From NCBI GenBank assembly GCA_905235525.1, contig CAJOLW010000023.1, forward strand, positions 1 through 44,598: a stretch of DNA of 44,598 nt, in the 5' to 3' direction. This DNA comes from an uncultured Bacteroidaceae bacterium. GTDB taxonomy: Bacteria; Bacteroidota; Bacteroidia; Bacteroidales; Bacteroidaceae. Below are positions 25,131 to 33,868 of this stretch, one piece after another. Each line of letters starts with the position of its first letter. Position 1 is the stretch's first letter. The position numbers and the translations under genes were made by a program. The notes under the pieces are model-generated. The model searched no databases. It was not told where the DNA came from and worked only from the letters and a program-made list of their open reading frames with translations.

Positions 25131-28100
25131 TTATCTCTTTCTCATCAGCATCGGCATAACAAGCACCAATGCCACAAGGGAGAAGATGAGTCCACTGATG
25201 GAGCCAATGGCGAAAGAGAACCAAAAACGCTCTTCCGGACCATCTATAAGGAAGGGGATAAGACCAACTATCGTGGAGGCGACGGTCAGCAGAATAGGAA
25301 TGATTTTATGATTATATGCCTTGATGAATCTTCTCCCGTTATGATTATATTCATTCATCAGATAGATGCCTGCATTGACGGTAAGTCCACACAGTAAAAC
25401 CATCGCAGCGAAGCCCCCCGTTCCAAATTCTGTTCCACTGAAGTGATAGGTCAGGAATGCGCCAACCATCGAGACGGGTATGAGCAGGATGATGATGAAT
25501 GCCTGATAGAGGCTTTCAAAGAGAATGGCACAGATGAAGAAGATGATGACCGCAACAAGTCCGATAAGCCAGTATTGTGTCCCGTCATCCTCATACCATC
25601 CATATGTCCGATTCAGGCAACGGAATCCGACAGGGAACTTCGCATTGAACTCTTCCGTCACCTGTTTGATATACTTGCTGGTATATGTGTAGGAACCCAA
25701 TACATTGAACGCCACCCGAAGAATGTATTCCTGATTCTCGCGAGGAATGCAGTTCTTGGCTTCCCGCCTTCCAATGGTCATGAGATCAGACACCTTCACT
25801 TCCCGATTTGCCACCTTGATATAGGAATTCTCCAACTGCCACAGGTCGAAATCATCATGCTGTTTGGGTGTGAGCACGATGTCCAGCATCTGTCCAGCAT
25901 TATATTGACTCCCCATGTGATGTTCTGACAACAGGCTGGACAATGTGCCGTAGATGTCCGTCACTCTCACACTGTCAAGCGATAGCCGCTGTCGGTCATA
26001 TTCCATATAAAGTTCATCTTCCTGATGCTCATGTCCTGGAGTTTCAATGGCAATGTCTGTCACCCTGTTATTGGTTTTCAGTTTACGGCACATGTCTTCT
26101 GCAAAGCGGTAAAGCCGGTCATAATCATAACCTGCTATTTCAATGCTGTTGGCACGGTATTGCAGGTTGAGAGAGTTGCTGAATCCACGTTCACTCACAC
26201 CATGTGTACTCCAATCTGCCCCTCCGATGGTGATGAGTCTGCCGATGACCTTATTCTCCAGCAAATAAGGGAATCCCGTATGGAGCACTTCTTTCTTGAA
26301 TTCAACCGTGATGGAGGCTCCCCTGTTGCCAACATAGGTTTCGTAGCGTTTGATTTCCTTGAACTGGGACAGGAATGCCTCCACCGTCTCCACCTTCTCG
26401 TTCAGTTGCTGTGCCGTGCCACCAAGAGGCATCTGCCCTTGGATGTACAGTTTCATCTCCTCAGGTTCTGGACGATAGGTGTTGCTGTCCAACGTATCAA
26501 CGAACAGGTAGAGTGACCCTGCAAAGAGACCTGCCACCATCAGCAGGAGTGGCCATCTCCAGATGCGGTGTTGGCAGAAGTGCACATATTTTGTATAGAC
26601 AGATGTCCATCCTCTCACAAACTGAAGGTTCCGTGGCTTCCCCGTCTGTCTGCTTGTATAGTTCAGTCTGCTCACCAAGGCAGGAACGAACAATACCGCC
26701 ACCAACAAGGCTACCGCCAGATTGACGATGACCATCCAAGAGAAATCATACAGGTCGTCCTTCAAGAAATCTGGTAGCCATATAATGATGATGAGTGAAC
26801 CAATAGTAGTGAGCATCGCACCGAGAATGCCATGGAACGCTCCATAATTTCTGCTATAACTATAGTGGTCCACCATCACAATCGCAGAGTCGATGATGAG
26901 TCCGAGCGACACTGTGATACCCGCTATCGAGAACGGATGCAGCCGCAAATCATACAGCCAGTACAAAATCACCGCCAACAGAATATTGGCAAGTAAGGTG
27001 GTGGCAATGATGCACAGATATTTCCAGTCCCTTCTGCTCAGATAGACAAACAGCAGCAAAAGCAACAGAGACATAGCACTTCTGATGACAAGTGTCTGAA
27101 ATTCCGACATCTGTTCCTCCGCCCTGTCATATGTAAGAGTTAGTTGGCAGTTAGGGTTAACGTTAGCGTCAACCACCTCCTTCACCCTGCTTGCCACTCT
27201 GCTGACATTCGCGTCCTCTTCGGCATACACATTCATATAGATGGTGTTCATCCCGTTTATGCGGTAGTAACTGTCCGGCTTCCGTTCTTTCTGTTCGCAG
27301 GTGGAAAGATTGTTCAGATAAATGATTTTCCCGTCAACCGTCTTGATAGGTATAGATTCCAGATGAAGATCTTCGGCATCTACACCAAGAAAAAGGGATG
27401 TGCGTGTCGGTTGTCCTTCCGAATCCATGCGCATGACTTCACCGACGATGTCCTGACGTCCCAACTGATTCCGTATGGCATCCTCGATGTCTGATGCCGT
27501 GATGCCATAGAGTGACAACTGTGCCGCATCATAAGAAATCTGCAAATAGAAGTCGGTCCCTCCTGTCACCTCCACTCTGCTCACCCCCTCTTCCTTCTCC
27601 AGCCGTGGTTTCAGTTCTCTCTCCACATTCTTTCGGATTTCCCTCCCTGCCATGTCAGCCTGAATCAAGTAAGTCAGCAATGGCTTGCCTTTCTCTTCAT
27701 CAGACTTGCCGGTAATGACCTCACCACCAGAGAGGACTGGATAAGAAACGCCTTTGGGAAATTTGTCACGCACCTGCCTCAACAAAGATGCAATCTCGAA
27801 CTTCACACTTGAGACAGATGCTTCTTTCTTCAGTTGAACAGTGACATTTCCTGACCCGAAATTAGAAACCGAAGAGACCGATTCCACCCCCTTTACCGAA
27901 CTGACAAGCCCTTCTATGCGTGAGGTGACATTTTGTTCAATGACCTTTGCCGAGGCGCCCCACCAACTGTAAGACACCGTGAGCGTCTTTCCCTGACGGG
28001 GACGAGGCTTGTCGGCAATGTCCAATCGGGGAATCAGTGCCACACCTATGAGCATCAGAATGCCCATCGTCAACAATATGGAAAATGAATGCTTCATCAC
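25131..28100 (-). CDS. RND efflux permease, second of a pair
   Basis: A 989-residue inner-membrane RND (AcrB/MdtC-like) transporter. It would use the proton gradient to move substrates from the periplasm through adaptor and TolC. The architecture is normal: TM1, a large periplasmic loop (QNVTSRIEGLVSSVKGVESV), TM2-6, a second loop and TM7-12. The TM4 proton-relay segment reads GLIIDSAIVMVDH, with one Asp then Ser where classical AcrB has two Asp. The end shows GLTVNAGIYLMNEYN and a TM12. A word repeat (27143-27170) encodes VDANVNPNCQL. It follows the other permease by 47 bases in a five-gene-plus operon, suggesting a hetero-oligomeric pump as in MdtBC (inference). Confidence 0.88.
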   Translation of the reverse strand: MMKHSFSILLTMGILMLIGVALIPRLDIADKPRPRQGKTLTVSYSWWGASAKVIEQNVTSRIEGLVSSVKGVESVSSVSNFGSGNVTVQLKKEASVSSVKFEIASLLRQVRDKFPKGVSYPVLSGGEVITGKSDEEKGKPLLTYLIQADMAGREIRKNVERELKPRLEKEEGVSRVEVTGGTDFYLQISYDAAQLSLYGITASDIEDAIRNQLGRQDIVGEVMRMDSEGQPTRTSLFLGVDAEDLHLESIPIKTVDGKIIYLNNLSTCEQKERKPDSYYRINGMNTIYMNVYAEEDANVSRVASRVKEVVDANVNPNCQLTLTYDRAEEQMSEFQTLVIRSAMSLLLLLLFVYLSRRDWKYLCIIATTLLANILLAVILYWLYDLRLHPFSIAGITVSLGLIIDSAIVMVDHYSYSRNYGAFHGILGAMLTTIGSLIIIIWLPDFLKDDLYDFSWMVIVNLAVALLVAVLFVPALVSRLNYTSRQTGKPRNLQFVRGWTSVYTKYVHFCQHRIWRWPLLLMVAGLFAGSLYLFVDTLDSNTYRPEPEEMKLYIQGQMPLGGTAQQLNEKVETVEAFLSQFKEIKRYETYVGNRGASITVEFKKEVLHTGFPYLLENKVIGRLITIGGADWSTHGVSERGFSNSLNLQYRANSIEIAGYDYDRLYRFAEDMCRKLKTNNRVTDIAIETPGHEHQEDELYMEYDRQRLSLDSVRVTDIYGTLSSLLSEHHMGSQYNAGQMLDIVLTPKQHDDFDLWQLENSYIKVANREVKVSDLMTIGRREAKNCIPRENQEYILRVAFNVLGSYTYTSKYIKQVTEEFNAKFPVGFRCLNRTYGWYEDDGTQYWLIGLVAVIIFFICAILFESLYQAFIIILLIPVSMVGAFLTYHFSGTEFGTGGFAAMVLLCGLTVNAGIYLMNEYNHNGRRFIKAYNHKIIPILLTVASTIVGLIPFLIDGPEERFWFSFAIGSISGLIFSLVALVLVMPMLMRKR

Positions 28101-28147
28101 TCTAAACCCTAAACTTTCCTACAATTCACTTTCTTCTTTCAATTTCA

Positions 28148-31100
28148 TCATTCTTTCACTTTATAAATTATCCAATACACCAATGGCACAAAGAACAGGC
28201 TGACCAATGTTCCGATGGTCATGCCGATGATGAGGGTCAATGAAAGCGGGAACTGCATGGCGGAACCCATGTCCCCCTTATGGAGGAACGGCAACAGCGC
28301 CAATATGGTGGTGAGCGAAGTCATGACGATGGGTTTCAGTCGCCGGTGCCCTGCTGTCCAGACCGCTTTCAGCAATGGAACACCTGAACGGTACAACTTG
28401 TTGATGGTGTCAACCTTCAAGATGGAGTCATTGATGATGATGCCACTCATGACCACCAATCCAATCATGGACATGATGTTCAGTGACTCACCCGCCATCC
28501 ACAGCACCATCATCACCACACTGACATCAATGATGATTTCCGTCAAGATAATGGCAGGTTGGAGCAGATTCTCGAATTGTGCAGCCAAGATGAAATACAG
28601 CAACAGCACTGCTACAATGAGCACCATCACCAGTTCGCGGATCATCTCCCTCGAATCAAAGTAGTTGCCATGGAACGAGCATCGCACCTTTCTATCACGC
28701 CGTCCGTTGTCCGTTGTCTGTGGAGAGTTGTCTGTGGAGAGTTGACGACAATATGCCACCATTGACTCGACTTCCTCATCCGATGCCTTTTCTATCGTGA
28801 TGGGATAATATTCACCCTCTCCTCCTGCACTGAGTCGTTTGAAGTTCTCCACCCTATGCATTTCCATCAGATAAGAAAGCGGTATCTCCACTCCTTCATT
28901 GTTCACGATAACCTGTTGCATCACGCCATCCGTTGTCCATTGTCCGTTGTCCATTGTCCGTTGTCCATTGTCCGTTGTCCGTTGTCCATCAATAATGACA
29001 ACCGGCACATTCTGGGCACCGTTGGCTATCTCATACACCTTGTTCCTGCCCACCAGTTCCTTCAACCGCCCGTACACCTGCTGATAAGTCACATGATAAT
29101 ATGCCAGCCTCTCAGGGTCAGCCGTATATAGCAAGTTCTCTTCCGTTGCCACAGGTGGAATCTCCACCGAAGGGAAACGGCATCTGAGGCTATCCACCCA
29201 TCGTCTCGCTTCCGCCACCGATGGACGGCCACCCTCAGCCTTTTGCAGTCGTATCTCCAAGTCTGGCTTGTCCGTCTGGAAGATGATGTCATAGAGATTG
29301 CCCGAAATGTCAAATTCCACCTTTGCCTTTGGTTCATGCTTCTCCACATAGTGATAGAGTGCATTCTTCACTGAATCCAGTCCCTCCTGCGTATATGCTT
29401 TAAGATACACCACAGCCTCACTGCCTGTGATGTTCTTGGTGTGGGAGAGGATGAACTCTTGTGGACCCACCATGGTTGTGTTGGTTTCAAGGCTCGGCTT
29501 CACCACGCTCATCAGTTCCTGCACCCTCCTGTCATTCTCTTCTGCTGAAATCCCCGCATTCCAATCCACTGTCATCAAGGCATCTTCCTGTGCCATCTGA
29601 GGCATCCGTTCTTTTTTGATGAATGGGAACAACACCGCGATTGCTGCCAAGGCAAGCACACCCATGAGCAAACACCACTTGGCATGGCGCAATGTCCAAC
29701 GCATAGCGGGTTCATAGACCTTCAGCAACCCCCTGTCAGTTTTTAGTTGAAAGGTTGGGGTTGAGAGGTTTGGGTTAGGGTTAGGGTTAACGTTAAGGTT
29801 AAAGAAATACACCGGCACTACCATCACCGCCACTATCAACGAAGCAAACAAGGCAATGGTCACGCCCATGGCTTGGTCATAAAACAACGCCCCTGCCGTT
29901 CCGCTGAGGAAGATGAGCGGAATGAACACCGAGCAGGTGGTCAGCACCGAACTGAGCATGGGCATGAACACCTCTTTCGTGCCCCTGATCACATCCCCCC
30001 GCTGCCGGATGTTATCGATGACAATGATGGCGTTATCGACAATCATGCCCACGCCCAGAATCAGTCCCGACAGGGAAATGACATTGATGGAGATGCCCAG
30101 CACATAGAAGCAGAGCAGCGTGAGAATCAGCGAAAGCGGGATGGATATGATGATGAGCAACGGTGTGCGCCAGCCTCCGTTGAAGACAAAGAGAATCACG
30201 CATGCCAGCAAGGCACCAAGAATGAGGTTCCACTCCAGGTTGTTGATGGAGTAAGTCAGCAACTGCGTCTGGTCACGTGTGATATGAAACTCCACATCGG
30301 GATAATCCTTGTGCAGGTCTTCCATCATCGCTTCCATGCTTTCCTGCAAGTCCGCCATCTGGGCATCATTCTGCTTGATGACCGCCAGCGTGATGGCATC
30401 CTTCCCGTCATGTCTCACGATGCCGTTCCTCACGGCAGGCTTCTCCTCCACCTCACAGATGTCTTTCAACTGAAGCATTCTCCCCTCATGCCTGAGATAG
30501 ATGTTCTCTATGTCCTCTTTGTTGAGAATCTGCGAATCGAAATGAATGCTGTAGCGGTAGATGCCGTCACGCACACTGAGGGCCTCCAACACAATGTTGT
30601 TGTCATTGATGGCAGACTCAATGACATGAGAGGACAGTCCTAATGCCTCCAGTTTGTTCCTGTCTGGCACGCACAGGATCTCCGTGCCCACCGTACCACT
30701 ATAGTCAACCATCGCCGTCTGCGGCAACTGCTCAATGCGCTTGGCAATGACATTCCGCACCAGTTTGGACAGCGAAGCAATGTTCCCTTCCTTCTCCACC
30801 ACATCCACATAGAATGCGGGAATGTCCATCGCACTCGCCTTCACCACCTTCGGACGCTCCATGTCCTTCGGCATCGAGTTCATGGCACGGTCTATCTTCT
30901 CGTTCACATCAATGAAAAGCAAATCCATGTCTGTGCCTGGCTCAAAATACAAGGTGATTGTACCGGCATCCATTCTCGACACCGTTTCGATGTCTTTCAG
31001 TCCTGCCACCTGCGAAAGTTGGTAACGCATGGGCTGCTCCACCTCACTCACCGAAGCCCCGGGATTTGACATCTGCACCGTGATTCTCGGTATGTCAATC

Positions 31101-31210
31101 TCGGGCATCAGCGACACCGGTATGTACGTCAGTGCCAAGGTGCCGACAGCCACCAGGGCTATCACCACCATGGTCACGGCAATGGGACGATGTATCAGAC
31201 TTCGTAACAT
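28148..31210 (-). CDS. RND efflux permease, first of a pair
   Basis: A 1020-residue RND permease. The ATG at 31210 is preceded by AGGAG and lies 7 bases after the adaptor stop, so I prefer it to the ATG at 31231. Sequence features: RPIAVTMVVIALVAVG (TM1), NPGASVSEVEQPMRYQLSQV in the porter domain, GLILGVGMIVDNAIIVIDN (TM4 proton relay, Asp-Asn), and GLVVMSGIIINDSILKVDTIN (TM10/11). Three in-frame word repeats sit in it: 29751-29802 (NVNPNPNPN, between TM6 and TM7 regions), and 28928-28990 and 28701-28746 (TTDNGQ-type units in the second periplasmic loop). These make it longer than relatives. It is encoded between adaptor and second permease. Confidence 0.9.
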   Translation of the reverse strand: MLRSLIHRPIAVTMVVIALVAVGTLALTYIPVSLMPEIDIPRITVQMSNPGASVSEVEQPMRYQLSQVAGLKDIETVSRMDAGTITLYFEPGTDMDLLFIDVNEKIDRAMNSMPKDMERPKVVKASAMDIPAFYVDVVEKEGNIASLSKLVRNVIAKRIEQLPQTAMVDYSGTVGTEILCVPDRNKLEALGLSSHVIESAINDNNIVLEALSVRDGIYRYSIHFDSQILNKEDIENIYLRHEGRMLQLKDICEVEEKPAVRNGIVRHDGKDAITLAVIKQNDAQMADLQESMEAMMEDLHKDYPDVEFHITRDQTQLLTYSINNLEWNLILGALLACVILFVFNGGWRTPLLIIISIPLSLILTLLCFYVLGISINVISLSGLILGVGMIVDNAIIVIDNIRQRGDVIRGTKEVFMPMLSSVLTTCSVFIPLIFLSGTAGALFYDQAMGVTIALFASLIVAVMVVPVYFFNLNVNPNPNPNLSTPTFQLKTDRGLLKVYEPAMRWTLRHAKWCLLMGVLALAAIAVLFPFIKKERMPQMAQEDALMTVDWNAGISAEENDRRVQELMSVVKPSLETNTTMVGPQEFILSHTKNITGSEAVVYLKAYTQEGLDSVKNALYHYVEKHEPKAKVEFDISGNLYDIIFQTDKPDLEIRLQKAEGGRPSVAEARRWVDSLRCRFPSVEIPPVATEENLLYTADPERLAYYHVTYQQVYGRLKELVGRNKVYEIANGAQNVPVVIIDGQRTTDNGQRTMDNGQWTTDGVMQQVIVNNEGVEIPLSYLMEMHRVENFKRLSAGGEGEYYPITIEKASDEEVESMVAYCRQLSTDNSPQTTDNGRRDRKVRCSFHGNYFDSREMIRELVMVLIVAVLLLYFILAAQFENLLQPAIILTEIIIDVSVVMMVLWMAGESLNIMSMIGLVVMSGIIINDSILKVDTINKLYRSGVPLLKAVWTAGHRRLKPIVMTSLTTILALLPFLHKGDMGSAMQFPLSLTLIIGMTIGTLVSLFFVPLVYWIIYKVKE
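28701..28746. repeat. In-frame GTCCGTTGTC-type word repeat, copy 1
   Basis: Plus-strand words CGTCCGTTGTCCGTTGTCTG and two copies of TGTGGAGAGTTG encode S-T-D-N-S-P-Q-T-T-D-N-G in the permease. Same family as the longer array at 28928-28990. Confidence 0.7.
28928..28990. repeat. In-frame tandem GTCCGTTGTCCATT repeat, copy 2
   Basis: About six units alternating CGTTGTCC and ATTGTCC in tandem. On the coding strand they give repeated TTDNGQR/TMDNGQW. The array is perfect at base level, more so than the protein needs, which points to recent DNA-level expansion. Confidence 0.8.
29751..29802. repeat. In-frame GGGTTAGGGTTAACGTTAAGG repeat
   Basis: Words GGTTTGGGTTAGGG, TTAGGGTTAACG and TTAAGGTTAAAG encode the Asn-Pro run N-V-N-P-N-P-N-P-N of the permease on the minus strand. 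Same family at 22690, 27143, 34449, 36691, 39369 and 39437. Confidence 0.75.
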
Positions 31211-31217
31211 GGCTCTC

Positions 31218-32300
31218 CTATTTTTCTTCACTCACTCTCACCTCTGTGTCATCCGCCAAGTTCAAATTGCCCGACGTGATGACAATCTCTCCTTCGTGCA
31301 GTTCCGTTTCCTTCTTCTCGCAGCCTGTAATGGCAAAACTTGTCAGATTGCTGTAGGCAATATCCACGTATGTCCACACGGCACGCTGGGTCTTGGGGTC
31401 GTAGAGGAAGATGACATGGTAGCCGTCACGCTCCACCACTGCCTCCTTAGGCACCACAAACTGCTGCCCCACCATGTTCTCCACCACCACACGCACATTC
31501 ATGCCATCCATCAAGGTGTCGGAAGTGTTCTTCACCCTTGCCTTCACAGCCACCAGTCCCCGTTCGTCAATCGTCGGGTTGATTTCCGTCACTGTTCCCT
31601 CAAAGGTCTCTTCTTCATGCACGAAAGGCGACACCTTGACTGTTTGCCCTTTCTGGATGAATGCCAATTCAGCCTCTAAAATCTTGAACTCAACTTCAAA
31701 GAAAGAGTCATCAATCAACGTGCAGAACTTCGTGCCAGCCTGATGCGGACGAGCCTCCAGATTGGCTATCCTTCCACTGAAAGGAGCATACAGTCTGCAA
31801 TCGTTCAAGGCTTGCCTTACAGCCTCCAACTGATATTTCGTGGAGTAATAGCCCGATGTGATTTCCGCCCGATGCAACACATCGGATGGCACATGATCAA
31901 GGTCGCCATCATAGCCCAACCCGATAAGTTTGTCTTGCAGTTCCACCTTTGCCCGCTCCAGGTCATGCTGTGCCTTTTCCAATTCCGCCGTCTTGTCACG
32001 TGTGTCAGAGACTGCCAGCAACGCCCCTTGACTGACACGCTGTCCATTCTGCACCAGCACACGCTGCAACACCTCCCCCTGTTTGGGGCATTGCAAATCC
32101 GCCTTTCGGATAGCGACCAACCGACCATTGCACAGCAACTGTTTCTGGAAGGTCTGCCGATGCAGTGACATCGTATCCACCTCCGCCACCGTCTGCTCCT
32201 GTTCGGCAAAGACACTTTCTTCTTCCTTCTGTTCATTCCCGTTTTTGCATCCCGTCAGCAACAGCAGGGAACATATCAAATATAATCCAGTCTTTTTCAT
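31218..32300 (-). CDS. RND efflux periplasmic adaptor lipoprotein
   Basis: A 360-residue membrane-fusion protein (HlyD/AcrA-like) with lipobox LLTGC (Cys18), so anchored to the inner membrane. The order is beta-barrel/lipoyl half (LLCNGRLVAIRKADLQCPKQ, GEVLQRVLVQNGQRVSQG), an alpha-hairpin (ELEKAQHDLERAKVELQDKL), the second lipoyl half (LYAPFSGRIANLEARPHQAG) and a C-terminal barrel (MNVRVVVENMVGQQFVVPKE). It would link the two RND permeases to TolC. It lies between tolC (39 bases upstream) and the first permease. Confidence 0.9.
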   Translation of the reverse strand: MKKTGLYLICSLLLLTGCKNGNEQKEEESVFAEQEQTVAEVDTMSLHRQTFQKQLLCNGRLVAIRKADLQCPKQGEVLQRVLVQNGQRVSQGALLAVSDTRDKTAELEKAQHDLERAKVELQDKLIGLGYDGDLDHVPSDVLHRAEITSGYYSTKYQLEAVRQALNDCRLYAPFSGRIANLEARPHQAGTKFCTLIDDSFFEVEFKILEAELAFIQKGQTVKVSPFVHEEETFEGTVTEINPTIDERGLVAVKARVKNTSDTLMDGMNVRVVVENMVGQQFVVPKEAVVERDGYHVIFLYDPKTQRAVWTYVDIAYSNLTSFAITGCEKKETELHEGEIVITSGNLNLADDTEVRVSEEK

Positions 32301-32339
32301 CTCCCGTTTCCGTTTTTGTTTTTGTCTTCGTTTCCGTTT

Positions 32340-33830
32340 TCACCTTTTGTTGATTACCTTTTCAAAGTCCACATCCATGTCCGTTCCGTGTATCCAGTCG
32401 TGCAACGTCGATTTCTGCAAGGTGTAGTAATCTGTCCAGAACGTCTGCAACTGACTGATGTATTGCGACTTCGCCGACTCCATCTCCTGCTGTGCCGTAT
32501 TCAGGTCGGTTACTGACACAGCACCTGTCTCAAACCTCCTTCTGGTGATGCCGTAGCGTTCTTCCGCTATCTCCTGCGCCCGCAAGGCATCCCTGCACTG
32601 CATCGGTTGGGTGTTGAACTGCAGCACCTTCTTCCGCAAGTCCTGCACATAGTCGGCATGTGCCTGTTCCAACCTCGTACGGGTCACTTCCATCCGTGCC
32701 TCAGCCATCTTCACCCTGCCACGGCTCACGCCCCAGTCAAAGATGGGCAATGAGAGGGTCAGCCCCACAATCTCGTTGTCCCTCAACCGCCGGTAGGCAT
32801 CACTGAAAGAGTTACCTGTCTGGCTGAAGCCCACCTCGCCACTCAATGTCAGTTGCAAGCCCTTGCCCGACTTTGCCTGCGCCAAACCCTTCTCCACCTC
32901 CAGCATCTGCTGCCGTTGCTCCAGCGTGTGCGACGAGTTGGCGATGGCTTTCTGCAACACGTCATCGGCATTCAGCAGCACCTCCGGCACCACGTAGGGA
33001 GGAACCAACTCGGAGTTTTCATACTCCGTCACTCGCAGGTAGGAAAAGAACTGATACATTCGGTCATCCAGTTCCAGTTTCTCTCTGTTCACTGCCACCC
33101 GTGCATTGAGCAAAGACAGTTCCAGTTGCAGCACCTCACTCTTGGTGGTTGTGCCCAATTCGAGCCGTTTCTGTGCCATGTCGAACAGTGCCTCACGGTC
33201 TTGCAGGGAGGCAAGGCTCTGCTTGTAGGCTGACTGTGCCGAAAGCACATTGAAGAACAGCCCTGTCACCCGAAGGGTCACATCCTGCATGGCGGTGAGG
33301 TAGTCCTTTTGTGCAATCTGGTATTCTATAGGTGCTGTCTTCTTCTCCCACTTCAAGGCATTGAACGAGCGCAGGGGTTGTGTGTAACTCACCCTCAGCG
33401 GTTGCGAGTTGTAGGTCGTCTCGTCATAACTGAACTGATCCAGGCGGTAGAGGTACGACTGCAGCGACACCGTTCCTCCCGTTGCGGCAATCTGCTGGTC
33501 AAGGGACAGGGTGAGGTGGTTTGTCATCGAGTTGTTGTTCACGTATGCCACCTGTCCGTCCTCATAGTTACGCACCGCCACCAGCGAGTGGTCAAAATTG
33601 GCAAGTCCGCCATTCAGGTTCACCGAAGGCAGCAGTTCTGCCTTGAAAGAGCGGTAAGTCCAGTAACTTGCCAAGAACGAGAACCTTGCCAACTGTGCAT
33701 CATACGAATTTTCCTGTGCGATGCGGATGGCATCAGACAACGTCAACTGTTGGGCACAGACATTTGACGGGACGGCAAGCAATGTAGCGATGACACAATA
33801 TCGAAACTTTCGTGCGGTATGATGAAACAT
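32340..33830 (-). CDS. TolC-family outer-membrane efflux protein
   Basis: About 496 residues. A signal peptide (AVPSNVCAQQ) is followed by LTLSDAIRIAQENSYDAQLA, then two long helical repeats typical of TolC/OprM (VGLTLSLPIFDWGVSRGRVK and FETGAVSVTDLNTAQQEMES are the usual repeat-2 motifs). It would form the outer-membrane exit duct of the pump. I choose ATG 33830 because it gives a normal signal peptide and lies downstream of a promoter -7 element; an in-frame ATG at 33869 overlaps the previous stop as TAATG and would add 13 residues. Confidence 0.88.
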   Translation of the reverse strand: MFHHTARKFRYCVIATLLAVPSNVCAQQLTLSDAIRIAQENSYDAQLARFSFLASYWTYRSFKAELLPSVNLNGGLANFDHSLVAVRNYEDGQVAYVNNNSMTNHLTLSLDQQIAATGGTVSLQSYLYRLDQFSYDETTYNSQPLRVSYTQPLRSFNALKWEKKTAPIEYQIAQKDYLTAMQDVTLRVTGLFFNVLSAQSAYKQSLASLQDREALFDMAQKRLELGTTTKSEVLQLELSLLNARVAVNREKLELDDRMYQFFSYLRVTEYENSELVPPYVVPEVLLNADDVLQKAIANSSHTLEQRQQMLEVEKGLAQAKSGKGLQLTLSGEVGFSQTGNSFSDAYRRLRDNEIVGLTLSLPIFDWGVSRGRVKMAEARMEVTRTRLEQAHADYVQDLRKKVLQFNTQPMQCRDALRAQEIAEERYGITRRRFETGAVSVTDLNTAQQEMESAKSQYISQLQTFWTDYYTLQKSTLHDWIHGTDMDVDFEKVINKR

Positions 33831-33856
33831 GATTTTTATTGTAAGTGATAATGTTG

Positions 33857-33864
33857 CAAAAATA
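33857..33864 (-). promoter_or_regulatory. Possible internal promoter before tolC
   Basis: On the minus strand TATTTTTG fits TAnnTTTG, about 27 bases before the ATG at 33830. It would let the pump genes be expressed apart from the upstream genes. No clear -33 element. Confidence 0.35.
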
Positions 33865-33868
33865 CTCA

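Noticed and set aside
28928-28990. Possible CRISPR array
   Set aside because: Units are 7-8 bases in direct tandem with no spacers and lie inside a coding sequence; there are no cas genes.
29751-29802. Telomere-like TTAGGG repeats
   Set aside because: Only two or three units mixed with other words, inside genes of a bacterial chromosome; no chromosome end is implied.
29873-30643. 256-codon plus-strand open frame inside the RND permease
   Set aside because: His/Gln/Asp-rich shadow without a recognisable domain, antisense to a conserved permease.
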